Source of the DNA: Acidimicrobiales bacterium
Lineage (GTDB): Bacteria; Actinomycetota; Acidimicrobiia; Acidimicrobiales; CADCSY01
Direction: 5' to 3'
NCBI GenBank assembly: GCA_030447125.1
Contig: JAUJLZ010000019.1
Location: forward strand, 1-13,143
DNA: 13,143 nucleotides
Part shown: piece after piece, positions 6,515 to 13,143 of the stretch
Numbering within the stretch: the first letter of the stretch is position 1
How the letters are laid out: each line of letters starts with the position of its first letter
Translations under genes and position numbers: made by a program
The notes under the pieces: model-generated
Seen by the model: only the letters and a program-made list of their open reading frames with translations
The model's database searches: none
What the model was told of the DNA's origin: nothing

Positions 6515-8223
6515 GCGACCAGACCCTCACCAACCGCCAGGGCCACACCGTCTACGACAACCAGAACCAGCGCACCGTCGGGCCCCGTGGCCCGGCCACG
6601 CTAGAGAACTACCAGTTCCTGGAGAAGATCAGCCACTTCGACCGTGAGCGCATCCCCGAGCGCATCGTCCACGCCCGGGGCATCACCACCTTCGGGTACT
6701 TCGAGGCCTCGGGGATGATCGGTGACGAGCCTGCTTCCACCTACACCCGGGCCAAGCTCTTCCAGGAAAAGGGCAAGCGCACCGACCTGGCCGTGCGCTT
6801 CTCCACCGTCATCGGGGGCCGAGACTCCTCCGAGACCGCCCGCGACCCTCGGGGCTTTGCCGTGAAGTTCTACACCGAGGACGGCAACTGGGACCTGGTG
6901 GGCAACAACCTCTCCGTCTTCTTCATCCGCGACGCCATCAAGTTCCCCGACGTCATACACGCCCTCAAGCCCGACCCGGTCACCTTCCGCCAGGAGCCCA
7001 ACCGGATATTCGACTTCATGTCCAACACCCCGGAGTCGATGCACATGCTCACCCACGCGTTCAGCCCCCGGGGCATCCCCACCGACTACCGCCACATGGA
7101 GGGCTTCGGCGTCAACACCTACAAGATGGTCAACGCCGACGGCGGCACCGTCTTGGTCAAGTTCCATTGGCACCCCAAGGTGGGCGTGGCCGCCTTGACC
7201 CAGGAGGAGGCCGACCGCATCCAGGGCAAGGACCTGGGCCACGCCACCCGAGACCTGCTCGACGCCATCGACCGCGGGGAGTACCCGGAATGGGAGCTCT
7301 TGGTGCAGATCATGAGCGACGACGAGCACCCCGAGCTCGACTTCGATCCGCTGGACGACACCAAGATCTGGCCCGAGGACCTCTTTCCCCTCCGTTCGAT
7401 GGGCAAGATGGTGCTGAACCGCGCCCCGGAGAACTTCTTCGCCGAGAGCGAGCAGATCGCCATGGGCACGGGCGTCATCGTCGATGGTCTGGACTTCTCC
7501 GACGACAAGATGCTGGTGGGCCGCACCTTCTCCTACTCCGACACCCAGCGTTACCGGGTCGGCCCCAACTACCTGCAGCTGCCGGTGAACCAGGCCAAGG
7601 GCACACAGGTGCGCACCAACCAGCGTGACGGGCAGATGACCTACTTCGTCGACGGCGCCGGGGAGAACCCCCACGTGAACTACGAGCCGAGCATGCTCGG
7701 GGGCCTACAGGAGGGGACGTACCCCACCCACGACAAGCAGGGCCCGGTGCTCGAGGGCCAGCTCACCCGAGCCCGTATCCCCCGCACCAACGACTACCAG
7801 CAGCCCGCCGACCGCTACCGCACCATGATGGACTGGGAGCGCGACGACCTGGTCGCCAACTTCATCGAGCTGTTCGCCCAGTGTGAGCGGCCGGTGCAGG
7901 AGCGCATGGTCTGGCACCTGTACCTGATCGACGACGACTTCGGCAACCGGGTGGGTGACGGCATCGGGATCAAGGCGGCCGACGTGGCCCACCTGTCACC
8001 CTTGCCCAAGCAGCAGCTCACCGAAGAGGACCAGCGCCGCCTGGCCAACCTGGGCAACAACCCTCCCCGTCAGCCGAGCGGCAGCATCATCACCGGCTCG
8101 GTCCACGTCATGCGCCTGGCCGAGGCGCCAGGAGCGGCGGGTGGGGCAGGAGCGCCCGCCGACGGGTCCGGGAACGGGGTGGGGCAGAAGACCGACCTGC
8201 GGGAGACGGCTCCGTCCACCTGA
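6511..8223 (+). CDS. katA: monofunctional haem catalase
   Basis: This enzyme converts hydrogen peroxide to water and oxygen with a haem cofactor in the cytosol. From the ATG overlapping the furA stop it is 570 residues; the frame is open further upstream, but only inside furA. Catalytic His54 lies in [11 protein letters not shown] (47-57), the distal Asn in [11 protein letters not shown] (131-141), and the proximal haem ligand Tyr342 in [17 protein letters not shown] (338-354). Substrate-channel and core blocks are intact. A helical C-terminal domain at about 430-515 ([33 protein letters not shown]) is typical of small-subunit catalases. There is no flavodoxin-like domain of the large-subunit type. 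The last 35 or so residues are Gly/Ala-rich and look disordered. A GAGAGGA ribosome site precedes the ATG. A FurA-type regulator is more often paired with a KatG catalase-peroxidase; here the partner is a true catalase. Confidence 0.95.
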   Translation: MSDQTLTNRQGHTVYDNQNQRTVGPRGPATLENYQFLEKISHFDRERIPERIVHARGITTFGYFEASGMIGDEPASTYTRAKLFQEKGKRTDLAVRFSTVIGGRDSSETARDPRGFAVKFYTEDGNWDLVGNNLSVFFIRDAIKFPDVIHALKPDPVTFRQEPNRIFDFMSNTPESMHMLTHAFSPRGIPTDYRHMEGFGVNTYKMVNADGGTVLVKFHWHPKVGVAALTQEEADRIQGKDLGHATRDLLDAIDRGEYPEWELLVQIMSDDEHPELDFDPLDDTKIWPEDLFPLRSMGKMVLNRAPENFFAESEQIAMGTGVIVDGLDFSDDKMLVGRTFSYSDTQRYRVGPNYLQLPVNQAKGTQVRTNQRDGQMTYFVDGAGENPHVNYEPSMLGGLQEGTYPTHDKQGPVLEGQLTRARIPRTNDYQQPADRYRTMMDWERDDLVANFIELFAQCERPVQERMVWHLYLIDDDFGNRVGDGIGIKAADVAHLSPLPKQQLTEEDQRRLANLGNNPPRQPSGSIITGSVHVMRLAEAPGAAGGAGAPADGSGNGVGQKTDLRETAPST

Positions 8224-8345
8224 GGGTCCCCCTGAAGGCACCTGCTGGCGGCGGTGGCGTTCATCCGCCGCTCGAAGAGCGAGGCCACCTGCTGGCCGAC
8301 GAAAGGTTCGGGGTCCCCCACCTCGCACCTCCCGCCTCGCGCCTC
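8224..8345. other. convergent intergenic gap with a GC-rich hairpin
   Basis: This 122-bp gap lies between the ends of the catalase gene and the MMPL gene. It holds a perfect 7-bp inverted repeat, GCGGCGG (8248-8254) and CCGCCGC (8265-8271), with a 10-nt loop and no T-run on either strand. It could slow polymerase from either side but is not a canonical intrinsic terminator. A 10-bp direct repeat, CACCTGCTGG, occurs at 8239-8248 and 8286-8295. No gene is seen. Confidence 0.4.
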
Positions 8346-10724
8346 TCAGTCTCCGTTGCCTGGGCGCCGCCTCTTGCGAAGGGCACCCGCGAGGGCGACG
8401 ATGGCCACGAGGGACGCCATCAGATCCTGCGAGCGGGCCCACGTGGGCCGGGGCGCGTCTCCGGCCAGGTCGACGCAGTTCGGCGCTGGGGCTGGCGCCG
8501 TGGTGTGCGCGGGCCGGAGTGCAGGCTCGCTTGCGGCGCCCGCCGGCTGGGGAGCGTGTTTGAGCGAGTGGCCGGGCCAGCCGCTGGCCGTGCCCACCAG
8601 GCTCACCAGGCTGGGCACGAGGAACGAGCGGACCACGAAGACGTCGATGACGATGCCCACCGCCATGGCGAAGGCGAACTCCCGAAACGGGCTCAGCGGC
8701 ACGACGGCGAGAACGGCGAAGCTCAGGGCCAGGGTGATCCCGGCGACGTTGATCGCCCTCGTCGATCGGGGGACCGCGACCCTGATGGCTTCGACCAGCG
8801 ATCGCTCACGAGCCTCGGCCCAGATGTAGCCCACGCCGAAGATGCTGTAATCGGCGCCCAGCGCGACCAGGAGGACCGCGGCTGCGAACGGGACGTAGAA
8901 GGTGATCCCGCTCTGTCCGGCAAGGGTCTGGAACACGAAGGTGGTGAGTCCCAGGGAAGCGGTCACCGCCAAGAGGTTGACGACCATGAGGTACAGCGGT
9001 GCCACGAGCGCCCGCAGGAACAGCACCAACAGGATGAAGCCCAGGGCCGTGGCCACGAGGATGATGCGGACCAGGTCGGCCTCGGTCTGGGTGACCGTCG
9101 CCCGGGCCAGGGCGGTGTCACCGGCGAAGCTGGCCTCGGCATCGGGGATGCCGGCCCGGGCGAGCAGGGAACCCAGGTCCTCGTAGAGCGCATCGAGGTT
9201 GTTGATGGCCGTCGAGCCGAGAGGGCTGTCGCTGAGGAAGATGACGAAGCGAGCGGCGTTGCCCGACCTCGACAGCACCGCCCCCAGGCTCAAGGGGCTG
9301 GGCTGGTCGGCCGGTCCGACAACGGCTGCTACTCCCCTTCGCTGCTCGAGCATCCCCTGCAGGCGATCGAGCGCGGCTCGCCGCTCGGTGACGTCCGTTC
9401 CCTCCACCAACAGGACGGCCGGCGACAGGACGCCCGGGAAGAACCCCTCGGCGGCGGCATCGGCTGCCCGGTTGACATCGGAGCTCTCCGGCAGCGAACC
9501 GGTGACGGAGAACCCAAGGTCGAGGTTGCGCACGGGGGCGGCCGCCAGCAGCAGGACCGCGGCCCCGGCGACCACGACGACCGTCGCTCCTCGCTTGCGG
9601 GTGATGGCCTCGACCACCCGGCTCCGCAGCGCCGGCTGATCAACCGGGGAGTCCGTGGTGCGGGGGCGTCGCGGCCAGAACACGGCCGCGCCAAGCAAGG
9701 ACAGGCACGCGGGCACAAAGGTGATGGCGATCACCAAGGCGATGAGGATGGTGAGCGCCATCCCCGGGCCGAACCCCCGGAAGGCGTCGATGCGGGCGAC
9801 GAGCAGGGCCAGGCTGCCGGCCGCCACGGTGAGGCCGGCGACGAGCACGATGGGGGCGAACTCGGCCGTGCTGTTGCGGGCGGCCTCGAGTCGGTCTTCG
9901 CCTGCCGCCAACCGCTCCCTCATCCCGGACAGGAAGAAGATCGAGTAGTCGGTCACCACTCCGAGCAAGAGGGCCACGAGGACCGGCTCCATCTCGCTCG
10001 GGAGGGCGAAGCCGATCTTGGCACCCAACCACCCCCCGCCGCGAAGAACGGCGTTGAGAGCGATCGCGGCCGTCACCATCGTCACCAGGGGCGCACCGAG
10101 GGCTCCGAAGCTCACGGCCACGACCACGAAGATGAGAGCGACGGTGACGATCTCGACGGTGTGCAGGGAGCTGCTGAGGATGCGCAGCTGGTCGATCCTG
10201 CCGGGGACGACCCCGCTCACCCCGACGAGATGATCCTCCGGCTCGCCGGCGTAGCGCTCGGCGTAGTCCTCGGCCAGGTTGGTCTGGCCGAGGAAGTTGA
10301 CGGTGGGCCGGTAGTACAGATAGGTGATGGCGGTGGTGCCCTGCTCGGCGGTGGGCAGCAACCCGTAGTCGTTGATGACCGGCAGGGCGAACTCGATGCG
10401 TTCCAGCTCGGGTGGCGGGTCGAGGTTGAACTCGATGGCGTTGGAGACGATCTTCAACTGCGCCTCGGGCGAGAGGCCCTCGGGGTTGCGCTGGACGACC
10501 GCAACCCGGGTGAGGACCGGGAAGCCGAACTCCCGGAACGATCGGATCTCGGTCTGGATCGCCGGGTTGTCGGGGGTGGTGAGGCCGCTGAACTGCCCAC
10601 TTCCCCCGCCCTCCCCCAGCGTGGGGAGCGACATCGCCAGGGCGACGGAACCGATCACCCAGGCGGCGACGATCACCCACCGCAGCCGGACGACGGCGCG
10701 CGCGTACCAACGGGCTAGGGGCAC
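8346..10724 (-). CDS. MMPL/RND-family membrane transporter
   Basis: The protein is 792 residues with the two-fold RND layout. TM1 is at about 14-32, an extracytoplasmic loop at about 35-185, then a block of five TMs at about 190-350. A second TM1-like segment lies at about 380-397, a second loop at about 400-548, then five TMs at about 552-710. The Asp-Tyr pairs in the central TM of each half, GVVTDYSIFFLSGMRERL (255-272) and GADYSIFGVGYIWAEARE (623-640), match the proton-relay motif of MMPL proteins. MMPL transporters usually move lipids or hydrophobic compounds to the outer envelope using the proton gradient; the substrate here is unknown. The start is GTG, 28 nt after the stop of an upstream two-TM protein gene. 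Unusually, a Pro/Ala-rich linker (about 720-767) leads to one more hydrophobic stretch (769-782) and a KRRRP tail. Confidence 0.88.
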   Translation of the reverse strand: MPLARWYARAVVRLRWVIVAAWVIGSVALAMSLPTLGEGGGSGQFSGLTTPDNPAIQTEIRSFREFGFPVLTRVAVVQRNPEGLSPEAQLKIVSNAIEFNLDPPPELERIEFALPVINDYGLLPTAEQGTTAITYLYYRPTVNFLGQTNLAEDYAERYAGEPEDHLVGVSGVVPGRIDQLRILSSSLHTVEIVTVALIFVVVAVSFGALGAPLVTMVTAAIALNAVLRGGGWLGAKIGFALPSEMEPVLVALLLGVVTDYSIFFLSGMRERLAAGEDRLEAARNSTAEFAPIVLVAGLTVAAGSLALLVARIDAFRGFGPGMALTILIALVIAITFVPACLSLLGAAVFWPRRPRTTDSPVDQPALRSRVVEAITRKRGATVVVVAGAAVLLLAAAPVRNLDLGFSVTGSLPESSDVNRAADAAAEGFFPGVLSPAVLLVEGTDVTERRAALDRLQGMLEQRRGVAAVVGPADQPSPLSLGAVLSRSGNAARFVIFLSDSPLGSTAINNLDALYEDLGSLLARAGIPDAEASFAGDTALARATVTQTEADLVRIILVATALGFILLVLFLRALVAPLYLMVVNLLAVTASLGLTTFVFQTLAGQSGITFYVPFAAAVLLVALGADYSIFGVGYIWAEARERSLVEAIRVAVPRSTRAINVAGITLALSFAVLAVVPLSPFREFAFAMAVGIVIDVFVVRSFLVPSLVSLVGTASGWPGHSLKHAPQPAGAASEPALRPAHTTAPAPAPNCVDLAGDAPRPTWARSQDLMASLVAIVALAGALRKRRRPGNGD

Positions 10725-10752
10725 GGGAAGCCTACGCGGCGCTGCGGGCGGC

Positions 10753-11379
10753 TCACGGCTTGGCCCCTGCCCTCGCCCTCCGCCGCCGGCTCGTCAGACC
10801 CAGCCTGGTCAACTCAGCATTGGCCAGGTGGCGATGAGAACGGCGCTGGAGATCGCCCCACGGATCGGTGCTCACCTGCCGGAGGGTGTCGTAGGTGAGG
10901 TGCTGAACAGCCCGATGGGCCAGGAACTCCTCCAGTTGGGGGTGGCGGTCGATGTCGTCCAACGCCCTGGCCACGGCTCTCCTCTGGCGGGCCAGCGAGA
11001 TGCGCAACGGGACATAGAGCCCGACGACGGGCACGATGGGGATCAGCACGAGCGCGGCTCCGAGGAGCACGCTGACCGAGCGAACGGTGTCACGGCTCGA
11101 TGCCCCCGCCGCCTGGACGTCCTCGGCGGTCGCCCGTACCTCGTTGCCGAACTGCTCCGACGCTTCGCCGATCAGCGGCAACCTGCCCACTTCCTGCAGG
11201 GCAGCCCCTGCGGTGTCCAGTGCCTGACCAGACTGCACCAGGCTGTCGCTCACCTCGGTCAACTTCTTGATCTGCAGACCGGTGAAGACGCCGACGACGA
11301 TCCACACCACGGCCCACACGATCAGCGCGAAGGTCAGGAGGTGCCGCCGACGATCGCTCTGCGGAAGCATGATGGTCAT
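10753..11379 (-). CDS. hypothetical two-TM membrane protein upstream of the MMPL transporter
   Basis: I do not recognise the family. From the ATG at 11379 it is 208 residues. The layout is a basic N-terminus (SDRRRH), TM1 at about 13-34, a helical extracytoplasmic region at about 35-100 (QIKKLTEVSDSLVQ...SEQFGNEVRATAEDVQAAG), TM2 at about 102-124, and a basic cytoplasmic tail ending RRRRARAGAKP. There are no cysteines. The soluble segment resembles the helical stalks of sensor or chemoreceptor-like proteins, but no signalling domain is present. AAGGATAGGG lies just upstream of 11379. The frame stays open to a Met at 11436, but those 19 residues lack a ribosome site. Only 28 nt separate it from the MMPL gene, so the two are probably co-transcribed and it may be a transporter accessory protein (inference). 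Confidence 0.7.
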   Translation of the reverse strand: MTIMLPQSDRRRHLLTFALIVWAVVWIVVGVFTGLQIKKLTEVSDSLVQSGQALDTAGAALQEVGRLPLIGEASEQFGNEVRATAEDVQAAGASSRDTVRSVSVLLGAALVLIPIVPVVGLYVPLRISLARQRRAVARALDDIDRHPQLEEFLAHRAVQHLTYDTLRQVSTDPWGDLQRRSHRHLANAELTRLGLTSRRRRARAGAKP

Positions 11380-11446
11380 GAGCCCTATCCTTGTAGAAGT
11401 TCGGACCTGCATGGCCCCAGGGCGAAGGTGACGCACGCTTCGAAGA

Positions 11447-11476
11447 GGACGACCTGCTGAGCGTCGTCCAAGGAGG
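11447..11476 (+). promoter_or_regulatory. inverted repeat abutting a strong ribosome binding site
   Basis: GGACGAC (11447-11453), nine bases, then GTCGTCC (11463-11469) form a perfect 7-bp inverted repeat. AAGGAGG (11470-11476) begins at the next base and lies 3 nt before the ATG at 11480. As RNA it would be a hairpin stacked directly on the Shine-Dalgarno; as DNA it could be an operator in the 100-bp divergent region between the two-TM and single-TM protein genes. No clear -35/-10 pair was found in either direction in 11380-11479. Confidence 0.45.
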
Positions 11477-11479
11477 AAG

Positions 11480-11926
11480 ATGTCAGAGCCAACCCATGAC
11501 GATCTGCCTCCCCTCGGTCAGTCCACTCCCGCTCGCCCACCACGAACCGCTGGACGTCGGTCCGCCAGCTCCCTGTTGGCAGCAGTGGTCGCGCTGGTGG
11601 TGGGGGTGGCCGTCGGCATCCCCGTCGGCCAGGCCCTCGAGGGCGGATCCGATGAAGGAGCGAGCTCCGAGGCAGCCGGCGGCGACGTCGAGGAGACACC
11701 CCTTGCGACCACCACCACGCTGGCCGAGCTTCCCCAAGAATGCGTGGAGACGATCCGCTCCGCCCAGCAGGCCCTGGTGCTGCTCGACGAAGGCCTCCAG
11801 AGCCTCAGCGCGCTCGATCTGGGCGAAGTCGAGAGCGTGCTCGCCGACATGCAACGACTGCGTGAGGGCTTCGCTCGGCGTGCCCAGGTGTGCCTCGAGG
11901 ACCCTCGGGTCGGCGCGGGGGGCTAA
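11480..11926 (+). CDS. hypothetical single-TM exported protein with one Cys pair
   Basis: Family not recognised. The 148-residue protein has a Pro/Arg-rich cytoplasmic N-terminus (ARPPRTAGRRSAS, 18-30), one TM segment at about 31-50, an acidic Gly/Ser/Ala linker at about 54-84 with a TTTT run, and a helical domain at about 85-140. That domain begins at Cys88 (PQECVETIRSAQQALVLLDE) and ends at Cys138 (RRAQVCLED). These are its only cysteines and would lie outside the membrane, so a disulfide closing a helical hairpin is plausible. The start is ATG with a near-perfect AAGGAGG. It is divergent from the two-TM protein and MMPL genes, and 30 nt upstream of a lipoprotein gene on the same strand, so those two probably form an operon. 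Confidence 0.68.
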   Translation: MSEPTHDDLPPLGQSTPARPPRTAGRRSASSLLAAVVALVVGVAVGIPVGQALEGGSDEGASSEAAGGDVEETPLATTTTLAELPQECVETIRSAQQALVLLDEGLQSLSALDLGEVESVLADMQRLREGFARRAQVCLEDPRVGAGG

Positions 11927-11956
11927 AAAGTGGGACACCGGGGAAGAGGCCCCTAC

Positions 11957-12343
11957 ATGGGAACCAGAAGAGCAATCGCATCAGTCGCAACCGCCCTCGC
12001 CTTGGCCTTGACCGGCTGCGGCAGCGAGGATGTCGACCCCGGGGCGGTTCCCGGCGTCGACGAGGCCAGTGGGGAAGCACAGGCGGAGGCGGAGGAGGCG
12101 TTGGCCAACTTGCGCGCCGAAGCCGAGGAGGCTGCCGATCAGCTGCAGACCGACCAGGCGCCGGCAGTCAAGCAGGAGCTGCTCGACCGTTGCCAGGATG
12201 CGCTCGAGAGCCTGCGTGAGGCCGGGTCAGAGGCCACGGACTCCGTCGAGCAGGTGTGCGACCGGATCCAAGACGCCGACGTGACCGACATGGACCTGTG
12301 GAGCGAGATCAGGCAGCAGATCGAGGACCTCCAGGCGAGCTAG
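11957..12343 (+). CDS. small hypothetical lipoprotein with coiled-coil helix and Cys pair
   Basis: Family not recognised. From the ATG at 11957 it is 128 residues. MGTRRAIAS gives a basic N-region, a hydrophobic stretch follows, and LTGC (18-21) is a lipobox, so Cys21 should be lipidated after signal peptidase II cleavage. An acidic linker leads to a Glu/Ala-rich heptad-like helix at about 38-66 (EAQAEAEEALANLRAEAEE). Cys79 and Cys101 then flank a second helical hairpin, and a short helix closes the protein. A GTG at 11930 would add nine residues and spoil the signal peptide. GAAGAGG precedes the ATG but lies mostly in the loop of a short GGGG/CCCC stem (11940-11953). The TAG stop shares a CTAG with the convergent gene. 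Confidence 0.72.
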   Translation: MGTRRAIASVATALALALTGCGSEDVDPGAVPGVDEASGEAQAEAEEALANLRAEAEEAADQLQTDQAPAVKQELLDRCQDALESLREAGSEATDSVEQVCDRIQDADVTDMDLWSEIRQQIEDLQAS

Positions 12344-12774
12344 TCGTTGCGCCCGGCGGCATCGGGCGGGCCTTTGGCGACCACCTCTTCCCCGTCGCCG
12401 GGGACCCGCTCGATGGCCACCACCTCGACTTGGAGCTGGTCGATCCGAGCGTCTTCCAGGCAGCCGTGCAGCTGGCGCTGGTCGGACTCATCGAGGGCAG
12501 GCTCGATCAGGAAGCGGAACGAGTTGGGCTCGAGCACCCGGAAGTCGTCGTCCAGCACCGTCGTGTCGGCCTGCAGGCGGCAGATCATGAACAGTGAGCG
12601 GGTCATCTGGAGACGGCTGTAGTAGGTCTGACCCTTGGTCTGGGCCTCCACGACGATCGCCATGCGCGAGTCCGCCGGGACAGGCTCGTTCCGGGTCATC
12701 GTCAACTCGGCCATCTTCACCACGCCCAACCCCACGGCAACGAGGCCGAGCGTGATGAGCAGGAGACGCTTCAC
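12340..12774 (-). CDS. hypothetical membrane-anchored exported protein with one Cys pair
   Basis: Family not recognised. The 144-residue protein starts MKRLLLITLGLVAVGLGVV, a signal anchor or signal peptide with no lipobox. The rest, about 28-144, should be outside the membrane and looks like mixed alpha/beta, with strand-like stretches at RMAIVVEAQT (37-46), DFRVLEPNSFRFLIEP (77-92) and QLQVEVVAIERV (113-124). Its only cysteines are Cys65 and Cys105. The start is GTG, overlapping the stop of the gene upstream in a GTGA (12771-12774), so translation is probably coupled. Its TAG stop overlaps that of the convergent lipoprotein gene. Confidence 0.65.
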   Translation of the reverse strand: MKRLLLITLGLVAVGLGVVKMAELTMTRNEPVPADSRMAIVVEAQTKGQTYYSRLQMTRSLFMICRLQADTTVLDDDFRVLEPNSFRFLIEPALDESDQRQLHGCLEDARIDQLQVEVVAIERVPGDGEEVVAKGPPDAAGRND

Positions 12775-13143
12775 CGACTCGCGCTCGGTCCGAGCAGGAG
12801 CGCCAGATCCTCGTCGTGGCGGGTGTGCCCGTCCTGCGCCAGCAACTCGGCATCGTCGGCCACCAACCCCCCAGCGGGAAAGGCCATGGAGGAGAGCTGG
12901 CGTCCCAGCCCCTGTTCCATGGCCGGCTCCGCCGTCCTCCCGGCGATGCGTTCGACCACCCAGGCCAGGGCGGAGACGATGACGCCGCTGCCCAACAGCA
13001 CCGGGATGAACACCCCGGTCCGGCCGGCGCGGGGGTCGAGCCAGGCAAAGGGCTGGCGGCGGGGCGCCGACGCCCTCAGGATGTCGACCACGACCGGATC
13101 GGCCGTCATGGGGCGCTGCTCGTCGCTCTCCCAGTGGTGCTCG
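12771..13143 (-). CDS. hypothetical small membrane protein, probably continuing past the window edge
   Basis: Family not recognised. Reading leftwards from the edge, the frame encodes EHHWESDEQRP, then Met at 13109 and 111 more residues. One TM segment lies at about 33-52 counted from that Met (VFIPVLLGSGVIVSALAWVV). It is followed by an amphipathic region and an acidic stretch HDEDLALLLGPSASR at the C-terminus. No cysteines occur. The ATG at 13109 is a possible start, but no good ribosome site precedes it. All 11 codons between it and the edge end in G or C, as in real genes here, while the two other frames do not, so the gene probably extends beyond 13143. The stop overlaps the next gene's GTG. 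Confidence 0.55.
   Translation of the reverse strand, partial: EHHWESDEQRPMTADPVVVDILRASAPRRQPFAWLDPRAGRTGVFIPVLLGSGVIVSALAWVVERIAGRTAEPAMEQGLGRQLSSMAFPAGGLVADDAELLAQDGHTRHDEDLALLLGPSASR

Noticed and set aside
8248..8271. Intrinsic terminator between the catalase and MMPL genes
   Set aside because: The stem is good, but no T-run follows on either strand, so it is reported only as a hairpin.
8239..8295. Direct repeats CACCTGCTGG as an attachment site or insertion footprint
   Set aside because: Only 10 bp, with no integrase, transposase or tRNA nearby and 37 bp of ordinary sequence between the copies.
8505..10718. A 737-codon open frame on the plus strand opposite the MMPL gene
   Set aside because: Composition is dominated by Gly, Asp, Glu, His and Arg without motifs; it mirrors the codon bias of the MMPL gene on the other strand.

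Overview
This is a very GC-rich window with the gene order and protein families of an actinobacterium, most likely an Acidimicrobiia-like or other deep-branching lineage; the lineage is my inference. Three things point that way: the tail of a tiny bS22/AURKAIP1-COX24 ribosomal protein, the metG-tatD-(cell-wall enzyme)-ksgA-ispE gene order known from mycobacteria and streptomycetes, and a FurA-type regulator next to a catalase gene. I saw no tRNA, rRNA, CRISPR array, insertion sequence or prophage.

Left part (1-5866). Six genes run right to left on the minus strand in a tight row: rmuC, metG, tatD, an RlpA-like double-psi beta-barrel protein, ksgA and ispE. They cover DNA maintenance, methionyl-tRNA synthesis, a TatD nuclease, a cell-wall protein, 16S rRNA dimethylation and isoprenoid precursor synthesis. 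Two junctions are 4-nt GTGA stop/start overlaps. A candidate promoter sits in the 92-bp gap before the RlpA-like gene. The RlpA-like gene occupies the slot held by rpfB in mycobacteria and yabE in Bacillus. The end of the bS22 gene converges on ispE.

Middle (5867-8345). A divergent intergenic region of about 135 bp separates rmuC from a plus-strand furA-catalase pair. Both sides carry a -10-like hexamer 7 nt before the start codon, so both may be leaderless. The FurA-type repressor and the monofunctional haem catalase overlap by ATGA and are probably one peroxide/metal-responsive unit. The 122-bp gap after the catalase holds a GC-rich hairpin and no gene.

Right part (8346-13143). This region is mostly membrane and exported proteins. 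A minus-strand pair encodes an unrecognised two-TM protein followed by an MMPL/RND-family transporter. Divergent from it, a plus-strand pair encodes a single-TM protein and a small lipoprotein. Two more minus-strand genes converge on that pair: a membrane-anchored exported protein and a small membrane protein that runs off the window edge. Three of these small exported proteins each carry exactly one pair of extracytoplasmic cysteines. I recognise no family for five of these genes; a joint envelope role with the MMPL transporter is a hypothesis based only on proximity.
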